Shown: in pieces, positions 7,927 through 16,301 of the stretch
Layout: each line of letters starts with the position of its first letter
Numbering within the stretch: the first letter of the stretch is position 1
Source of the DNA: Alcanivorax sp. DSM 26293
GTDB lineage: Bacteria > Pseudomonadota > Gammaproteobacteria > Pseudomonadales > Alcanivoracaceae
Direction of reading: 5' to 3'
Assembly: GCF_900107995.1 (NCBI RefSeq)
Contig: NZ_FNUM01000003.1
Coordinates: 186,001 to 250,000, forward strand
Length of the DNA: 64,000 nucleotides
Program-made: the position numbers and the translations under genes
Notes under the pieces: model-generated
Database searches by the model: none
The model's input: only the letters and a program-made list of their open reading frames with translations
What the model was told of the DNA's origin: nothing

Positions 7927-9912
7927 TCACTGCCAGTTGGCTTGATCCCAGTTGAATTGATCCCACACAGCGGCTGGTGAACCACCGTTACAGGCAGCGG
8001 CATTGGTATCCGGAACACAGGGGTCTGCATCGTCCGGATCTGCCACGTTGGCACCAAAGCCATCACTATCCGCATCCACGCTTTCGGTAGAGTCTTCCGG
8101 AAAAGCATCGGCGTTATCGCCCACACCATCACCGTCCGAATCAGTGGTTTCGGTGGAGTCATTGGGAAAGTCATCCGCGTTGTCCCCTACACCATCGGAA
8201 TCGCTGTCCTGGGTTTCGTTGGGGTCATCGGGGAAGGCATCCGCAATGTCACCCACACCGTCGTTATCAGTGTCTGTGGTTTCATTCGGATCATTGGGGA
8301 AAGCATCTGCGTTGTCCCCCACACCATCGTTATCTGTGTCAGTGGTTTCACCAGCATCATTGGGGAAGGCGTCGCCATTATCCCCGACACCGTCACTGTC
8401 AGAGTCCGTGGTTTCTGCCGGGTCTTCAGGGAAATCATCTGCATTGTCCCCGACGCCATCTTCATCCGTATCTGTGGTCTCAGAAGGATCGTTCGGGAAG
8501 GCATCAGCATTATCCCCTACGCCATCCTCATCCGTGTCCACGGTTTCGGTGGGATCTTCGGGGAAGGCATCCGCGTTATCACCCACGCCATCTTCATCAG
8601 TATCGACAGTCTCGGCGGGATCTTGCGGGAAGGCGTCACCGTTGTCCCCCACACCATCACCATCAGTATCGACAGTCTCGGTGGGGTCTTCAGGGAACAC
8701 ATCGGCATTATCACCGACGCCGTCTTCATCGGTATCAGCGGTTTCCGCAGGATCATCCGGGAAAGCATCTTCACCATCGACTACGCCATCTTCGTCGCGG
8801 TCCGGATCAAAGGGCGCAGCATCCTGCTCGTTGATCAAGCCGTCGCCATCAATATCCGCATCGCTGCTGTCCGGCGTACCGTCCTGGTCAATATCACTTT
8901 CCACTTCCGCCGGCTCCACCACTGTGGTGGTGTTTTGTGCCGTGGTGGTATCCGTGTCCACACCGGTATCTTCGGTCTCATTGGCAACCACCGTTGCAAC
9001 CTGCGAGACGGTTGTAGTGGAACCCGGAATGGTCAGCGAGGAAGGATCCTGGGTGACTTCGGCAGCCACATCGGCGATGTTGGAGAAGGTCGAGATGGCT
9101 TCACCACCACTCTGTCCATCTACCTGGCCGTCGTTGAGATCCTCCGACAGGGCCGCAAACATGGAGTCTGCGGTTTCGGTGCTGTTGGGATCCGCAGTCT
9201 TGGCGGTTTCTGCCATATCTGCCATCAGTGCCGCCACCGCTTCCACCGCAGTCCGTAACTTGACCACCTGTTCCTGATCATCCTGATCGCTGGTGATCAG
9301 AGGCGGGGAAGACAACAGATCCACGCTGTCATCCAGCAGGCCAAAGCCGAACTGGCTGCGTACCTTGCTTTTGGCCAGCTTCAATGCTGCCGCCCATTCA
9401 TCTGCGGTCACCGTGCCATCATCGTCACCGGCAAAACCATTAGCAGAGCTGTCTGCGTTGGCCAGCGCCATGTTCACCACCAGGGTGCTCAACGGCGTCG
9501 GGTAGTTGGTTTCCCCGGCGGCTACCGCCTCGACAGAGGTCACTGACAACAAACGGGTAATCACCGGTGCCTGGTCAGTGGTCAGGTCAACGGTGTCGCC
9601 GTCGGCCCGCACCTCAACCAGAACCTCGCCGGTGGCTCCCTCAGGAATACTGACACCGGTAAAGGCTGCTCTGGCATCGGTAGCACCGGTATCAAGTTGA
9701 GGCCCCGCCCCGTCCTGTGCATTGACGTCCAGCTGGTACAACGTGACAGCGGCATTGGCCAGCGGCCCTTTGACAGCGCTGCCCTTCATGGCAGTACCGC
9801 CACCAGGCGGCCCCGATGAGCCTCCTCCCCCACCACTGCTGCTATCGCTACCGCCACACCCGGTAATAGCAACCGCTACCGCCAGGCTGGCGCCCCGTAA
9901 TAATGCCCTCAT
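7927..9912 (-). CDS. Large lipoprotein with thrombospondin type-3-like calcium repeats
   Basis: A 661-residue exported lipoprotein. The lipobox is VAITGCGGS, followed by a flexible Ser/Gly linker. Residues about 45-150 form a carboxypeptidase-regulatory-like beta domain (GSAVKGPLANAAVTLY). A helical region to about 340 follows. Then come about eleven 22-residue acidic repeats of the type DEDGVGDNADAFPEDPTE, which match TSP3 / EF-like calcium ligands. The tail ends with a Cys pair and a Trp-rich WDQFNWDQANWQ. ATG 9912 has GGGAG upstream, and the longer frame to 9978 would bury the signal peptide. A role in surface adhesion or matrix binding is inferred from the repeat type only. Confidence 0.8.
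   Translation of the reverse strand: MRALLRGASLAVAVAITGCGGSDSSSGGGGGSSGPPGGGTAMKGSAVKGPLANAAVTLYQLDVNAQDGAGPQLDTGATDARAAFTGVSIPEGATGEVLVEVRADGDTVDLTTDQAPVITRLLSVTSVEAVAAGETNYPTPLSTLVVNMALANADSSANGFAGDDDGTVTADEWAAALKLAKSKVRSQFGFGLLDDSVDLLSSPPLITSDQDDQEQVVKLRTAVEAVAALMADMAETAKTADPNSTETADSMFAALSEDLNDGQVDGQSGGEAISTFSNIADVAAEVTQDPSSLTIPGSTTTVSQVATVVANETEDTGVDTDTTTAQNTTTVVEPAEVESDIDQDGTPDSSDADIDGDGLINEQDAAPFDPDRDEDGVVDGEDAFPDDPAETADTDEDGVGDNADVFPEDPTETVDTDGDGVGDNGDAFPQDPAETVDTDEDGVGDNADAFPEDPTETVDTDEDGVGDNADAFPNDPSETTDTDEDGVGDNADDFPEDPAETTDSDSDGVGDNGDAFPNDAGETTDTDNDGVGDNADAFPNDPNETTDTDNDGVGDIADAFPDDPNETQDSDSDGVGDNADDFPNDSTETTDSDGDGVGDNADAFPEDSTESVDADSDGFGANVADPDDADPCVPDTNAAACNGGSPAAVWDQFNWDQANWQ
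8074..8733 (-). repeat. Ten tandem 66-bp coding repeats (22 aa calcium motif)
   Basis: Ten uninterrupted 22-residue units occupy exactly 660 bp, each encoding a variant of TDEDGVGDNADAFPEDPTET. A less regular unit precedes them (DEDGVVDGEDAFPDDPAE). The DNA has diverged at third positions, so the array is old rather than a recent slippage product, but copy number could still vary between strains. Confidence 0.85.
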
Positions 9913-9976
9913 AGCCTTTTCTCCCTTATTCCCCGAGAACGGAAATATCAGGCTAGCGACCGACCGGAATCCCCGC

Positions 9977-9994
9977 ATCCCCCAAATTGGGTAT
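9977..9994. promoter_or_regulatory. Degenerate copy of a CCCCC/GGGGG palindrome
   Basis: ATCCCCCAAATTGGGTAT is an 18-bp partial dyad, 65 bp upstream of the calcium-repeat lipoprotein start. It shares the left half ATCCCCCA with the perfect palindrome 88 bp away, so the two probably bind the same regulator. Confidence 0.4.
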
Positions 9995-10064
9995 CAAAAC
10001 AATCAACGGAATCAAGCCGGCAGAACCGAAAACAGAGGCAATATTTATCGGGAAATATGGCTTT

Positions 10065-10082
10065 ATCCCCCATTTGGGGGAT
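10065..10082. promoter_or_regulatory. Perfect ATCCCCCA-TT-TGGGGGAT palindrome, candidate regulator site
   Basis: An 18-bp perfect dyad in the 279-bp divergent region between the calcium-repeat lipoprotein and the LpoB operon. The CCCC...GGGG form recalls sites of LuxR-type response regulators such as ErdR/ExaE, but the regulator is not identified here. Confidence 0.5.
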
Positions 10083-10191
10083 GCGCACCGATCTTGGCCT
10101 GCTCAATACTTGCAGCTAACAACTTCGCGCGGGTGAGGGTCAGGGGACGCCCCGCACGACACCAAAAAGAATCCATCCAACGGGGAAGTTG

Positions 10192-11445
10192 ATGGCTAAC
10201 ACGTTTACGCCTGCTGTTTCAGGGGAACGCCCCCTTTATGCCTGCAAGAAACTCCTACTACCACTACTCGGAGCCGGCCTGTTGAGCGCCTGCGCCACCG
10301 GCCCCAAGCAATACGCCGTAACACCGCTGGATCCTGCCAAACAGGAGTATGTGGCCAGTCAGCCAGCGGCCTTGCAGCCCGCCTGGCGCAAGCTGTTTCA
10401 GGAAGGGCGCCGCAATGAAGTGCTGAACCTGATGGAAATCGGTGCCACCGCATTCAAGACCGGGGATCTGGATACCGCCCGCCGTACCCTGGATGAAGCC
10501 ATCGCCAACATCGAAAGCGTCTATGCGGACAACGATGCCGCGCGCAAAGCGCGAAGCCTCTGGTACGAGGAGGGAGAAAAGGAATTCAAGGGCGAGCCCT
10601 ATGAACGCTCCATGGTCTATTACTATCGCGGCCTGATCTATCTGATCGATGGCGATTACGGTAACGCCCGCGCCACCTTCCTCAACGGCCTGCTGCAGGA
10701 CGCGTTCGCCGAGGAAGAACAGCACAGCACCGACTTCGCCTCCCTGGTCTATCTGGCCGGCTGGGCGGCGCGCCTGGATGGCAACGAACGCCTCGCCAGT
10801 GAGCATTTCGAGGAATACCGCCAGTTCCGTCCCGACGGCCCGGTCCCGGCTGACAGCGACAATACCCTGATCGTGGCAGAAACCGGCACCTCCCCGCGCA
10901 AACTGGCCGACGGCGTCGGTCACTTCGAACTGGTCTACCGTCGCGGCAAGGGCTTTACCGAAAACCGCGCCAGGATTTCCGGTGATGGCCTCAATCAGAC
11001 CCTCTACCCGGCGGAAGACGTGTTCTTCCAGGCCTCGACGCGAGGCGGGCGGGCGGTGGATCGCATCATCGAAGGCAAGGTGCAGTTCAAGCAGACCACC
11101 GGCAACGTGGGCGACACCATGACCAGCCTCAGCGACAACAGCCTGATCACCGGTATCGCGGCCGGGGCCGGGGGAGGCCTTGCCGCCGGCTTCAATACCA
11201 TCACCGCCATTGGTGTCGCCGCCCAGGGCATGTCCGCCCGTACCAAGACCCGCGCCGATACCCGCTACTGGACCAGCCTGCCCGACACCCTGCACCTGGG
11301 CAGCGCCCGGCTTTCCGGGGATACCCAAAACGCCAAAGTCACCTTCACCAACAAGGCCGGTATTACCCAACCACCGGGCAGCAAACCCGCCCGTATTTTC
11401 TTCGACAAGAATGGCAACGGCGTGATTTTCGCCAGTGCCCGTTAA
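10192..11445 (+). CDS. COG3014-type TPR-like lipoprotein, first gene of the LpoB operon
   Basis: A 417-residue lipoprotein with lipobox GLLSACATG after a rather long N-region. The middle (residues 70-220) is helical and TPR-like (RSMVYYYRGLIYLIDGDYGN, followed by ATFLNGLL). The C-terminal third is beta-rich with a hydrophobic Gly/Ala stretch (ITGIAAGAGGGLAAGFNTI). COG3014 proteins are typically encoded next to LpoB/YcfL genes, as here. The start ATG 10192 has GGGGAAG upstream; the earlier TTG codon has none. It leads six genes in the same direction, so it is probably part of an envelope assembly module. Confidence 0.78.
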   Translation: MANTFTPAVSGERPLYACKKLLLPLLGAGLLSACATGPKQYAVTPLDPAKQEYVASQPAALQPAWRKLFQEGRRNEVLNLMEIGATAFKTGDLDTARRTLDEAIANIESVYADNDAARKARSLWYEEGEKEFKGEPYERSMVYYYRGLIYLIDGDYGNARATFLNGLLQDAFAEEEQHSTDFASLVYLAGWAARLDGNERLASEHFEEYRQFRPDGPVPADSDNTLIVAETGTSPRKLADGVGHFELVYRRGKGFTENRARISGDGLNQTLYPAEDVFFQASTRGGRAVDRIIEGKVQFKQTTGNVGDTMTSLSDNSLITGIAAGAGGGLAAGFNTITAIGVAAQGMSARTKTRADTRYWTSLPDTLHLGSARLSGDTQNAKVTFTNKAGITQPPGSKPARIFFDKNGNGVIFASAR

Positions 11446-11465
11446 CCCACGTTAAGGAGAACTCC

Positions 11466-11912
11466 ATGCACGCGAAATTCGCCCTTGTAGCCGGTCTGCT
11501 GACCGGCTCCTTGCTTGTCGGCTGCCAGAACAGCAGCAAGCTGGAGCATGAACAGCGCACCGCGCCGACCACCTACAACAGTGTGACGTTTACCGATTAC
11601 GACCTGAATCGTAACTTCAGTGGCGGCATTCCCGGTCCTCACAAGGTGTTCCGCTTTACCGCCGAAAAGCATGGCATTCGCCGTACCCCGGCCAACACCT
11701 CGGAAGTCTTCGTGGTGCTGCGTAACCACACCGACTACAACGGCATCCTGGAAGCCCGCACCCAGTTCTTTGACCAGTCCGAGATTCCCACCGACGTGGA
11801 ACCGCGCTGGCAACGGGTCGTGGTCCCGGCCAACTCCACCAGTGTCTATCTGGAAAAATCCACCACCACTGCGCAGCTGAAATATCGGGTGGAAGTGAGG
11901 CAGGCAAAATGA
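11466..11912 (+). CDS. YcfL family (DUF1425) lipoprotein
   Basis: A 148-residue lipoprotein with lipobox SLLVGCQNS. The body is a small beta-sandwich as in YcfL. YcfL genes lie beside lpoB in many gammaproteobacteria, which is the case here. ATG 11466 has an AAGGAG site. The last 4 bp overlap the following gene (ATGA), which indicates translational coupling. The function of YcfL is not established; location in the periplasmic face of the outer or inner membrane is inferred. Confidence 0.78.
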   Translation: MHAKFALVAGLLTGSLLVGCQNSSKLEHEQRTAPTTYNSVTFTDYDLNRNFSGGIPGPHKVFRFTAEKHGIRRTPANTSEVFVVLRNHTDYNGILEARTQFFDQSEIPTDVEPRWQRVVVPANSTSVYLEKSTTTAQLKYRVEVRQAK

Positions 11913-12742
11913 AAAGTTTCGTCGCTCTCGCCCTGCCCCTTGCCTGGCTCGCCAGCAGCCAGGCTTTTGCCCAGCAGGATCACCCCGCCACCGAAATGAT
12001 GGCACCCGCCCAGGTCCCCATGAGCGAGGAGGCCTACGCGGAAAGCCTCCGTGATCAGTACCAACGCCCACCTGAGAAGGACGTCATCAGCCGTTTTCGT
12101 CAGGCTTTCCCTGAACAGGGGAAACCGCGTATTGCCGTATTCTGGAATCGTGAATTCCCTAGCCGCGTCAGTGACTGGTACAGCCACCACCGCGGCAGTC
12201 TCAATGCCAAAGGCGAGCTCAGCGTCACCGGCAAGGATGCCCGCGAAGAAAAAGGGCGCGCCACCCTGACCATGGAACAGGAAAGCCGTGGCGGTCTGCG
12301 TAGCTCAGACCGCAACGCCATTGCCCTGGGCCTGCAGGGCGGACTCATCAGCACCTTCAAGCAAGGCGGGGCTACTGTCATTGATCAAGCCATGGCCCAG
12401 CGCATTACCGATAACGACCTGGAAGACGGCACGTTCGAACGCGCCTCGCCGGATCAGTTGCGCCTGCAGATGCGCGCTCTTTCCCAGCAAGCGGACTACG
12501 TACTGGAATTGGTGGTAGGCAGCGATTTTGACCGCGATGGCCTCTACCAGGTGCGCGTGCTGTCCGTGAAAGATGCGAGCGTGCTCGCGGTTTTCAACAC
12601 CGATGGCAAACCGCCGGGCAGTGAAGACCAACATGCCTGGGTGGTGGCTGAAAGCGGCTTCGAAAAGCGCGATCGCCCGCAGCCCATGAGCGCCACCGGC
12701 AAGGAAATTGCTCTGCATACCATGGCCCAGATGAGCCAGTAA
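11909..12742 (+). CDS. Periplasmic protein of unknown function in the LpoB operon
   Basis: A 277-residue protein with a Sec signal peptide (ending QAFAQQ, no lipobox Cys). Residues 55-190 contain RIAVFWNREFPSRVSDWYS and an ADYVLELVVGSDFD segment, a pattern resembling the alpha/beta fold of curli-assembly/LpoB-type proteins that open with 'rIaVl.'. This suggests a second LpoB/CsgG-like fold, but I do not recognise the family with certainty. It is translationally coupled to the YcfL gene and 38 bp before lpoB. Confidence 0.65.
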   Translation: MKSFVALALPLAWLASSQAFAQQDHPATEMMAPAQVPMSEEAYAESLRDQYQRPPEKDVISRFRQAFPEQGKPRIAVFWNREFPSRVSDWYSHHRGSLNAKGELSVTGKDAREEKGRATLTMEQESRGGLRSSDRNAIALGLQGGLISTFKQGGATVIDQAMAQRITDNDLEDGTFERASPDQLRLQMRALSQQADYVLELVVGSDFDRDGLYQVRVLSVKDASVLAVFNTDGKPPGSEDQHAWVVAESGFEKRDRPQPMSATGKEIALHTMAQMSQ

Positions 12743-12780
12743 GCACCTTATTTATCCACGAATTCCATGAGGGGAACACA

Positions 12781-13413
12781 ATGAAAGCTTTCAAACCTAT
12801 CGTCATCCTCGGTGCCGCTGTGCTGGTCAGCGCCTGTGCGCCGTCGCGGGTCGATAACGCCGCCGGGCAGCCTTCCGTATACCAGGACGTAGGCAGTGCC
12901 GGACGGGTTCAGGGGGTCGGCATCGAATCCCAGGACGTAGTCGCCATGACCGACAAAATGATGCGCAGCCTGCTGGCCAATCCCATGGTTTCCAACCGCC
13001 CCACCCCACCCCGGGTACTGATTGACATGGAAGGCTTCAAGAACGAGAGCACCTCGGTGATCAATCTCAACATGCTCGCCAAGCGGCTGCAGATCGAGCT
13101 TACCCGTGCCGCCAACGGGCGCATGGTGTTCGTCAATCGCCAGAACCTGGCAGCGATCCAGAAAGAGCGCGAAATCAAACGCGAAGGGCTGGTGGATGGC
13201 GGCACCATCCGCAAGACCCAGGCCACCGCCGGGGTCGACTACCAGATGTTTGCCACCATCACCTCCCAGGACGCCATTGATCGCCAAAGCCAGATGCGTC
13301 AGCGCTACCACTACATTTCCTTCGAAATGGTGGATATGGAGCTGGGCACCCTGGTGTGGGGCGACGGCTTTGAAATGAGCAAGGCCACTCAAGACAACAT
13401 TCTTTACCGCTAA
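12781..13413 (+). CDS. lpoB: LpoB family penicillin-binding protein activator lipoprotein
   Basis: A 210-residue lipoprotein (lipobox VLVSACAPS) with the LpoB/COG3417 fold: TDKMMRSLLANPMV, RVLIDMEGFKNESTSVIN, then GMVFVNRQN-like beta segments and ATAGVDYQMFATI. In enterobacteria LpoB is an outer-membrane lipoprotein that reaches through peptidoglycan to activate the class A synthase PBP1b. Here the disordered linker is short (about 30 residues). The same operon holds YcfL and COG3014 proteins. The partner PBP is not in the window. Confidence 0.83.
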   Translation: MKAFKPIVILGAAVLVSACAPSRVDNAAGQPSVYQDVGSAGRVQGVGIESQDVVAMTDKMMRSLLANPMVSNRPTPPRVLIDMEGFKNESTSVINLNMLAKRLQIELTRAANGRMVFVNRQNLAAIQKEREIKREGLVDGGTIRKTQATAGVDYQMFATITSQDAIDRQSQMRQRYHYISFEMVDMELGTLVWGDGFEMSKATQDNILYR

Positions 13414-13484
13414 CCCTTTTACTGTCCGCGGGCGCCACGGGAACGACCGCCCGCCCGGACAGGCGTTAACAGGAGATCATTATC

Positions 13485-14645
13485 ATGGAACGCATTTCTG
13501 CCAGCATCCGCTTGGGGGCGGTCGTGCTCGGTTCTGCACTACTGGGCGCCTGCGCCTCCAGTTATCAACAAGGCAGTACAAGCAGCCCCGCCGTGACCAC
13601 CGTCAACGGCAGTGTAACCACCTCAACTGACACCAGCGCCTACCAGGCACAGGTACTGCAGGCCAGCCAAACCGGCCAAACCGCCTGCGTACAGGCCGAA
13701 GTGGTATCCGGCAAGATGGTCTACCATTCAACCCTTGTTGCGCCGGGCAGCTTCCAGGTGCAAGCGCAGCACTCCGAAGGCGCTTGGCGTTGTGTCGATT
13801 ACAGCAACAACGCTCAACAGGTTTGGGCTCAACTGGATTCCTCCTCTCTGGCGGCTGGCGGCCAGTCGCCCACCGGAGAACCCCTCGGTAAGGGCTTGCT
13901 CGGCGTCCGCATCAATCAGACCGAAGATAAACATTTCCTGCGCATCGATAGTCTGGTTCCGCTGAGCGCGGCTGAAGAAAGCGGCCAGTTGCAGAGCGGC
14001 GACCTGATCGTGGCCATCGGTGAAGGCAAGGACGGGGAAATGACCCCGACCAGCGGCCAGACCTTACAACAGCTGGTTGCCCAAATGCGTGGTGAGCCTG
14101 GCACCTTTGCCCGCCTGAGCATCATGTCTCCGGGCACTGCCGGAACCCGCGACGTGGTCCTTGAGCGTCGTGAGCAGACTGCCGAGCAACAGGCCGCCAT
14201 CCAGCAGCAACAGATCGACGCGCTCGCCATCAAGAACAACAGTGGCCAGTTCCTGTCGCCCTACACCAGCGATGGCGTGACAGCCGAGTGGGTCAACAAG
14301 ACCATCAACGTGTCCATGGGCAAGGCAACCGGCTCAGCCGTAGGTGGCGTTGCGGGTGCCTACGCGGCCAACAAGGTACTGGAAAACGTTCCCTTCGGCG
14401 GCATGCTGGGTGGCTTTCTGGGCTCCAAGGCCGGCAAGGCCGTGGGCGGAAACACGGCGCTGGAAGCTTCCGGCGGCTGGGACTTCATTCGCAGCAGTTC
14501 TGACCTTTCCTTCAACTCCATGAATGACATGGCCCGCTGGCTTGCCACCACCCACAGCGACAAGAGCAACTTTGTGGATGTGATCAAGGCCGCCGACAAG
14601 ATCTACCCCGGCCTGCAAACCGCCGTAGCCAATTCGGCACGCTGA
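13485..14645 (+). CDS. Lipoprotein with PDZ-like domain and shared C-terminal glycine-zipper domain
   Basis: A 386-residue lipoprotein (lipobox LLGACASS). Residues about 130-230 form a PDZ-like module (GKGLLGVRINQ, LQSGDLIVAIGEG). A Gln-rich helix of about 20 residues follows. The last 115 residues (from NNSGQFLSPYTSDGV) align closely with the end of the next protein. They contain a glycine-zipper stretch (GSAVGGVAGAYAANK) and end FVDVIKAADKIYPGL. I do not recognise this C-terminal domain. It is 71 bp after lpoB and 14 bp before the next gene, so co-transcription is likely. Confidence 0.75.
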   Translation: MERISASIRLGAVVLGSALLGACASSYQQGSTSSPAVTTVNGSVTTSTDTSAYQAQVLQASQTGQTACVQAEVVSGKMVYHSTLVAPGSFQVQAQHSEGAWRCVDYSNNAQQVWAQLDSSSLAAGGQSPTGEPLGKGLLGVRINQTEDKHFLRIDSLVPLSAAEESGQLQSGDLIVAIGEGKDGEMTPTSGQTLQQLVAQMRGEPGTFARLSIMSPGTAGTRDVVLERREQTAEQQAAIQQQQIDALAIKNNSGQFLSPYTSDGVTAEWVNKTINVSMGKATGSAVGGVAGAYAANKVLENVPFGGMLGGFLGSKAGKAVGGNTALEASGGWDFIRSSSDLSFNSMNDMARWLATTHSDKSNFVDVIKAADKIYPGLQTAVANSAR

Positions 14646-14659
14646 TTCAGGAGCCCACC

Positions 14660-16120
14660 ATGTCAATTCGAACTGTTTACCGCTTCACCCTGATCATGGT
14701 CAGCCTGCTTCTGATCAGTGGCTGCATGACCTACCGTTATGTTCCAGCAGAAGACAGCACCTCTCCGGCAATGGGCGACACCTCACTGCCCGTTGCTTTC
14801 CAGGTTGCCCCCGTGAGAGTGGATGCCCACTCCCGTGTTCGCAACCACCCGGATTGGAAAAAAATCCCCCCGACCATTGAGAGCGCTCTGACACCTCAGG
14901 TCGAAACCTTGTCCGGCGAATCAGCGACAAGCCAATCGCCCTACCTATCCATGCATGTAGAAAATGAGACGTTCAAAATGAACTGGGGACATTTTCTCAT
15001 GTATATCGCCTCGATTTTCACACTGCCCAGCAGTTCCGATATGCAGTTCGACAGCGAAATGACGGTTAACACCGGCGGAGAGACGCTGTTCACCTCCCAG
15101 GCCAACGGCAGTATCCGGGGTTATATTTCCGTCTATTCACCCTCGGCACTTTTCGTCGGTAAAAAAGATCCCGCCATTGCCTCGGCGGACATGGCCAACG
15201 ACATGATGCGACAACATCGCCAGGCGCTGGAAGAATGGGTCGCTGTGCAGAAACAGCAGTACGATCAGGAAATCGCCGGCAAGGATATTCTCGAGCAACG
15301 TCAGTGGTTGATCGAGAATCCACACAGCCTGTTTGCCAGTGAGATTCTTGCCAACCTGGCCAGCCATACCCCGCGCCGTAACACCCTGGGCTGGCACCGG
15401 GAAAATGTGTCCCGGTTTCCTAGGTACGTGGCATTCCTCTCCGAGGAGGACGCCCTGTGGTTTGTGGGTCCGGACGGTCAACGGGTGATTGATCTGGTGG
15501 ACGCCGCCAAACGCGGCACCAGCCAGTCCATTCTGGCAGCCCAGGTGGAAGCCCAGGGCCCCTACAAGCCCTTCAGCGACGAGGAAATTCGCCGCTTGCG
15601 CAAGAGCGGCCTCTCCAGCGACCTGATCGCCGCCATGATCCGCAGCGGCGCCCAACCGTCCACACCCGCTCCCAGCGTGGCGGACACTGCCCGTGTTTCC
15701 CGCCCGGACGGCGTGGCCGCCCTGCTGATTCCGGACAACAGCGGCGAGTACATGAACCCCTGGACCAGCGACGGGGTCCTGGCCGAATGGGTCGACAAGG
15801 CGATCAATGCCAAAATGGGCAGCGCGGTGGGCTCCGCCGCTGGCGCCTATGCAGCCTCGAAAGCGCTGGATAACGTGCCTTTCGTCGGCGGCTTTCTGGG
15901 TTCCAAGGTGGGCAAGAAAATGGGCCACTCTGCGGCCATCAGTGCGTCCGGCGGTATGGACTACATTCGCCAGACCTCGGACCAGTCCTTCCGCAGCCTG
16001 GAGGACATGGCCCGTTATCTGAAGGCGGTCCACGGGACCAACAGCAACTTCCAGGACGCCATCAAGGCTGCGGATGCCATCTATCCCGGCTTGATGCAGT
16101 CCCTGGCTTCCGCGCAGTAA
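14660..16120 (+). CDS. Large lipoprotein, paralogous C-terminal domain to preceding gene
   Basis: A 486-residue lipoprotein (lipobox LLISGCMTY). The N-terminal 150 residues form a beta-rich exported domain with one hydrophobic segment (GHFLMYIASIFTLP). The centre is helical. The last 120 residues repeat the domain of the preceding protein: DNSGEYMNPWTSDGVLAEWV, then glycine zipper GSAVGSAAGAYAASK, then ASGGMDYIRQTSDQSF and IKAADAIYPGL. It is the last gene of the six-gene unit and is followed by a hairpin. Function is unknown; an envelope location is certain from the lipobox. Confidence 0.75.
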   Translation: MSIRTVYRFTLIMVSLLLISGCMTYRYVPAEDSTSPAMGDTSLPVAFQVAPVRVDAHSRVRNHPDWKKIPPTIESALTPQVETLSGESATSQSPYLSMHVENETFKMNWGHFLMYIASIFTLPSSSDMQFDSEMTVNTGGETLFTSQANGSIRGYISVYSPSALFVGKKDPAIASADMANDMMRQHRQALEEWVAVQKQQYDQEIAGKDILEQRQWLIENPHSLFASEILANLASHTPRRNTLGWHRENVSRFPRYVAFLSEEDALWFVGPDGQRVIDLVDAAKRGTSQSILAAQVEAQGPYKPFSDEEIRRLRKSGLSSDLIAAMIRSGAQPSTPAPSVADTARVSRPDGVAALLIPDNSGEYMNPWTSDGVLAEWVDKAINAKMGSAVGSAAGAYAASKALDNVPFVGGFLGSKVGKKMGHSAAISASGGMDYIRQTSDQSFRSLEDMARYLKAVHGTNSNFQDAIKAADAIYPGLMQSLASAQ

Positions 16121-16134
16121 TCCCCCTTGGTAGC

Positions 16135-16160
16135 GCCCCGGCAAGAGCCCTTGCCGGGGC
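16135..16160 (+). terminator. Hairpin after the LpoB operon
   Basis: GCCCCGGCAAG-AGCC-CTTGCCGGGGC is a perfect 11-bp stem 14 bp after the operon's last stop. No T-run follows, so it is either a weak intrinsic terminator or an mRNA 3'-end stabiliser. Confidence 0.55.
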
Positions 16161-16301
16161 ACCCCGCATTCCCTCACTGCCCCCTTCCGTTACGCTTTTC
16201 TATTCGCTTTTTACCCTCTGCCTGCCCACATTAACGCCATCGCTACAGCCCACAGGGGAAAATTTGCTAAGGTAAAAAGCAGGGATCAATGGGGAATCCA
16301 G

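Noticed and set aside
8074-8733. The 66-bp repeats as a CRISPR array
   Set aside because: Units are contiguous, coding in frame and without spacers; it is a protein repeat.
7927-9277. Long Ser-rich plus-strand frame (8003-9277) opposite the calcium-repeat gene
   Set aside because: It is the antisense shadow of the Asp-rich repeats (GAT/GAC read as ATC/GTC and TCx).
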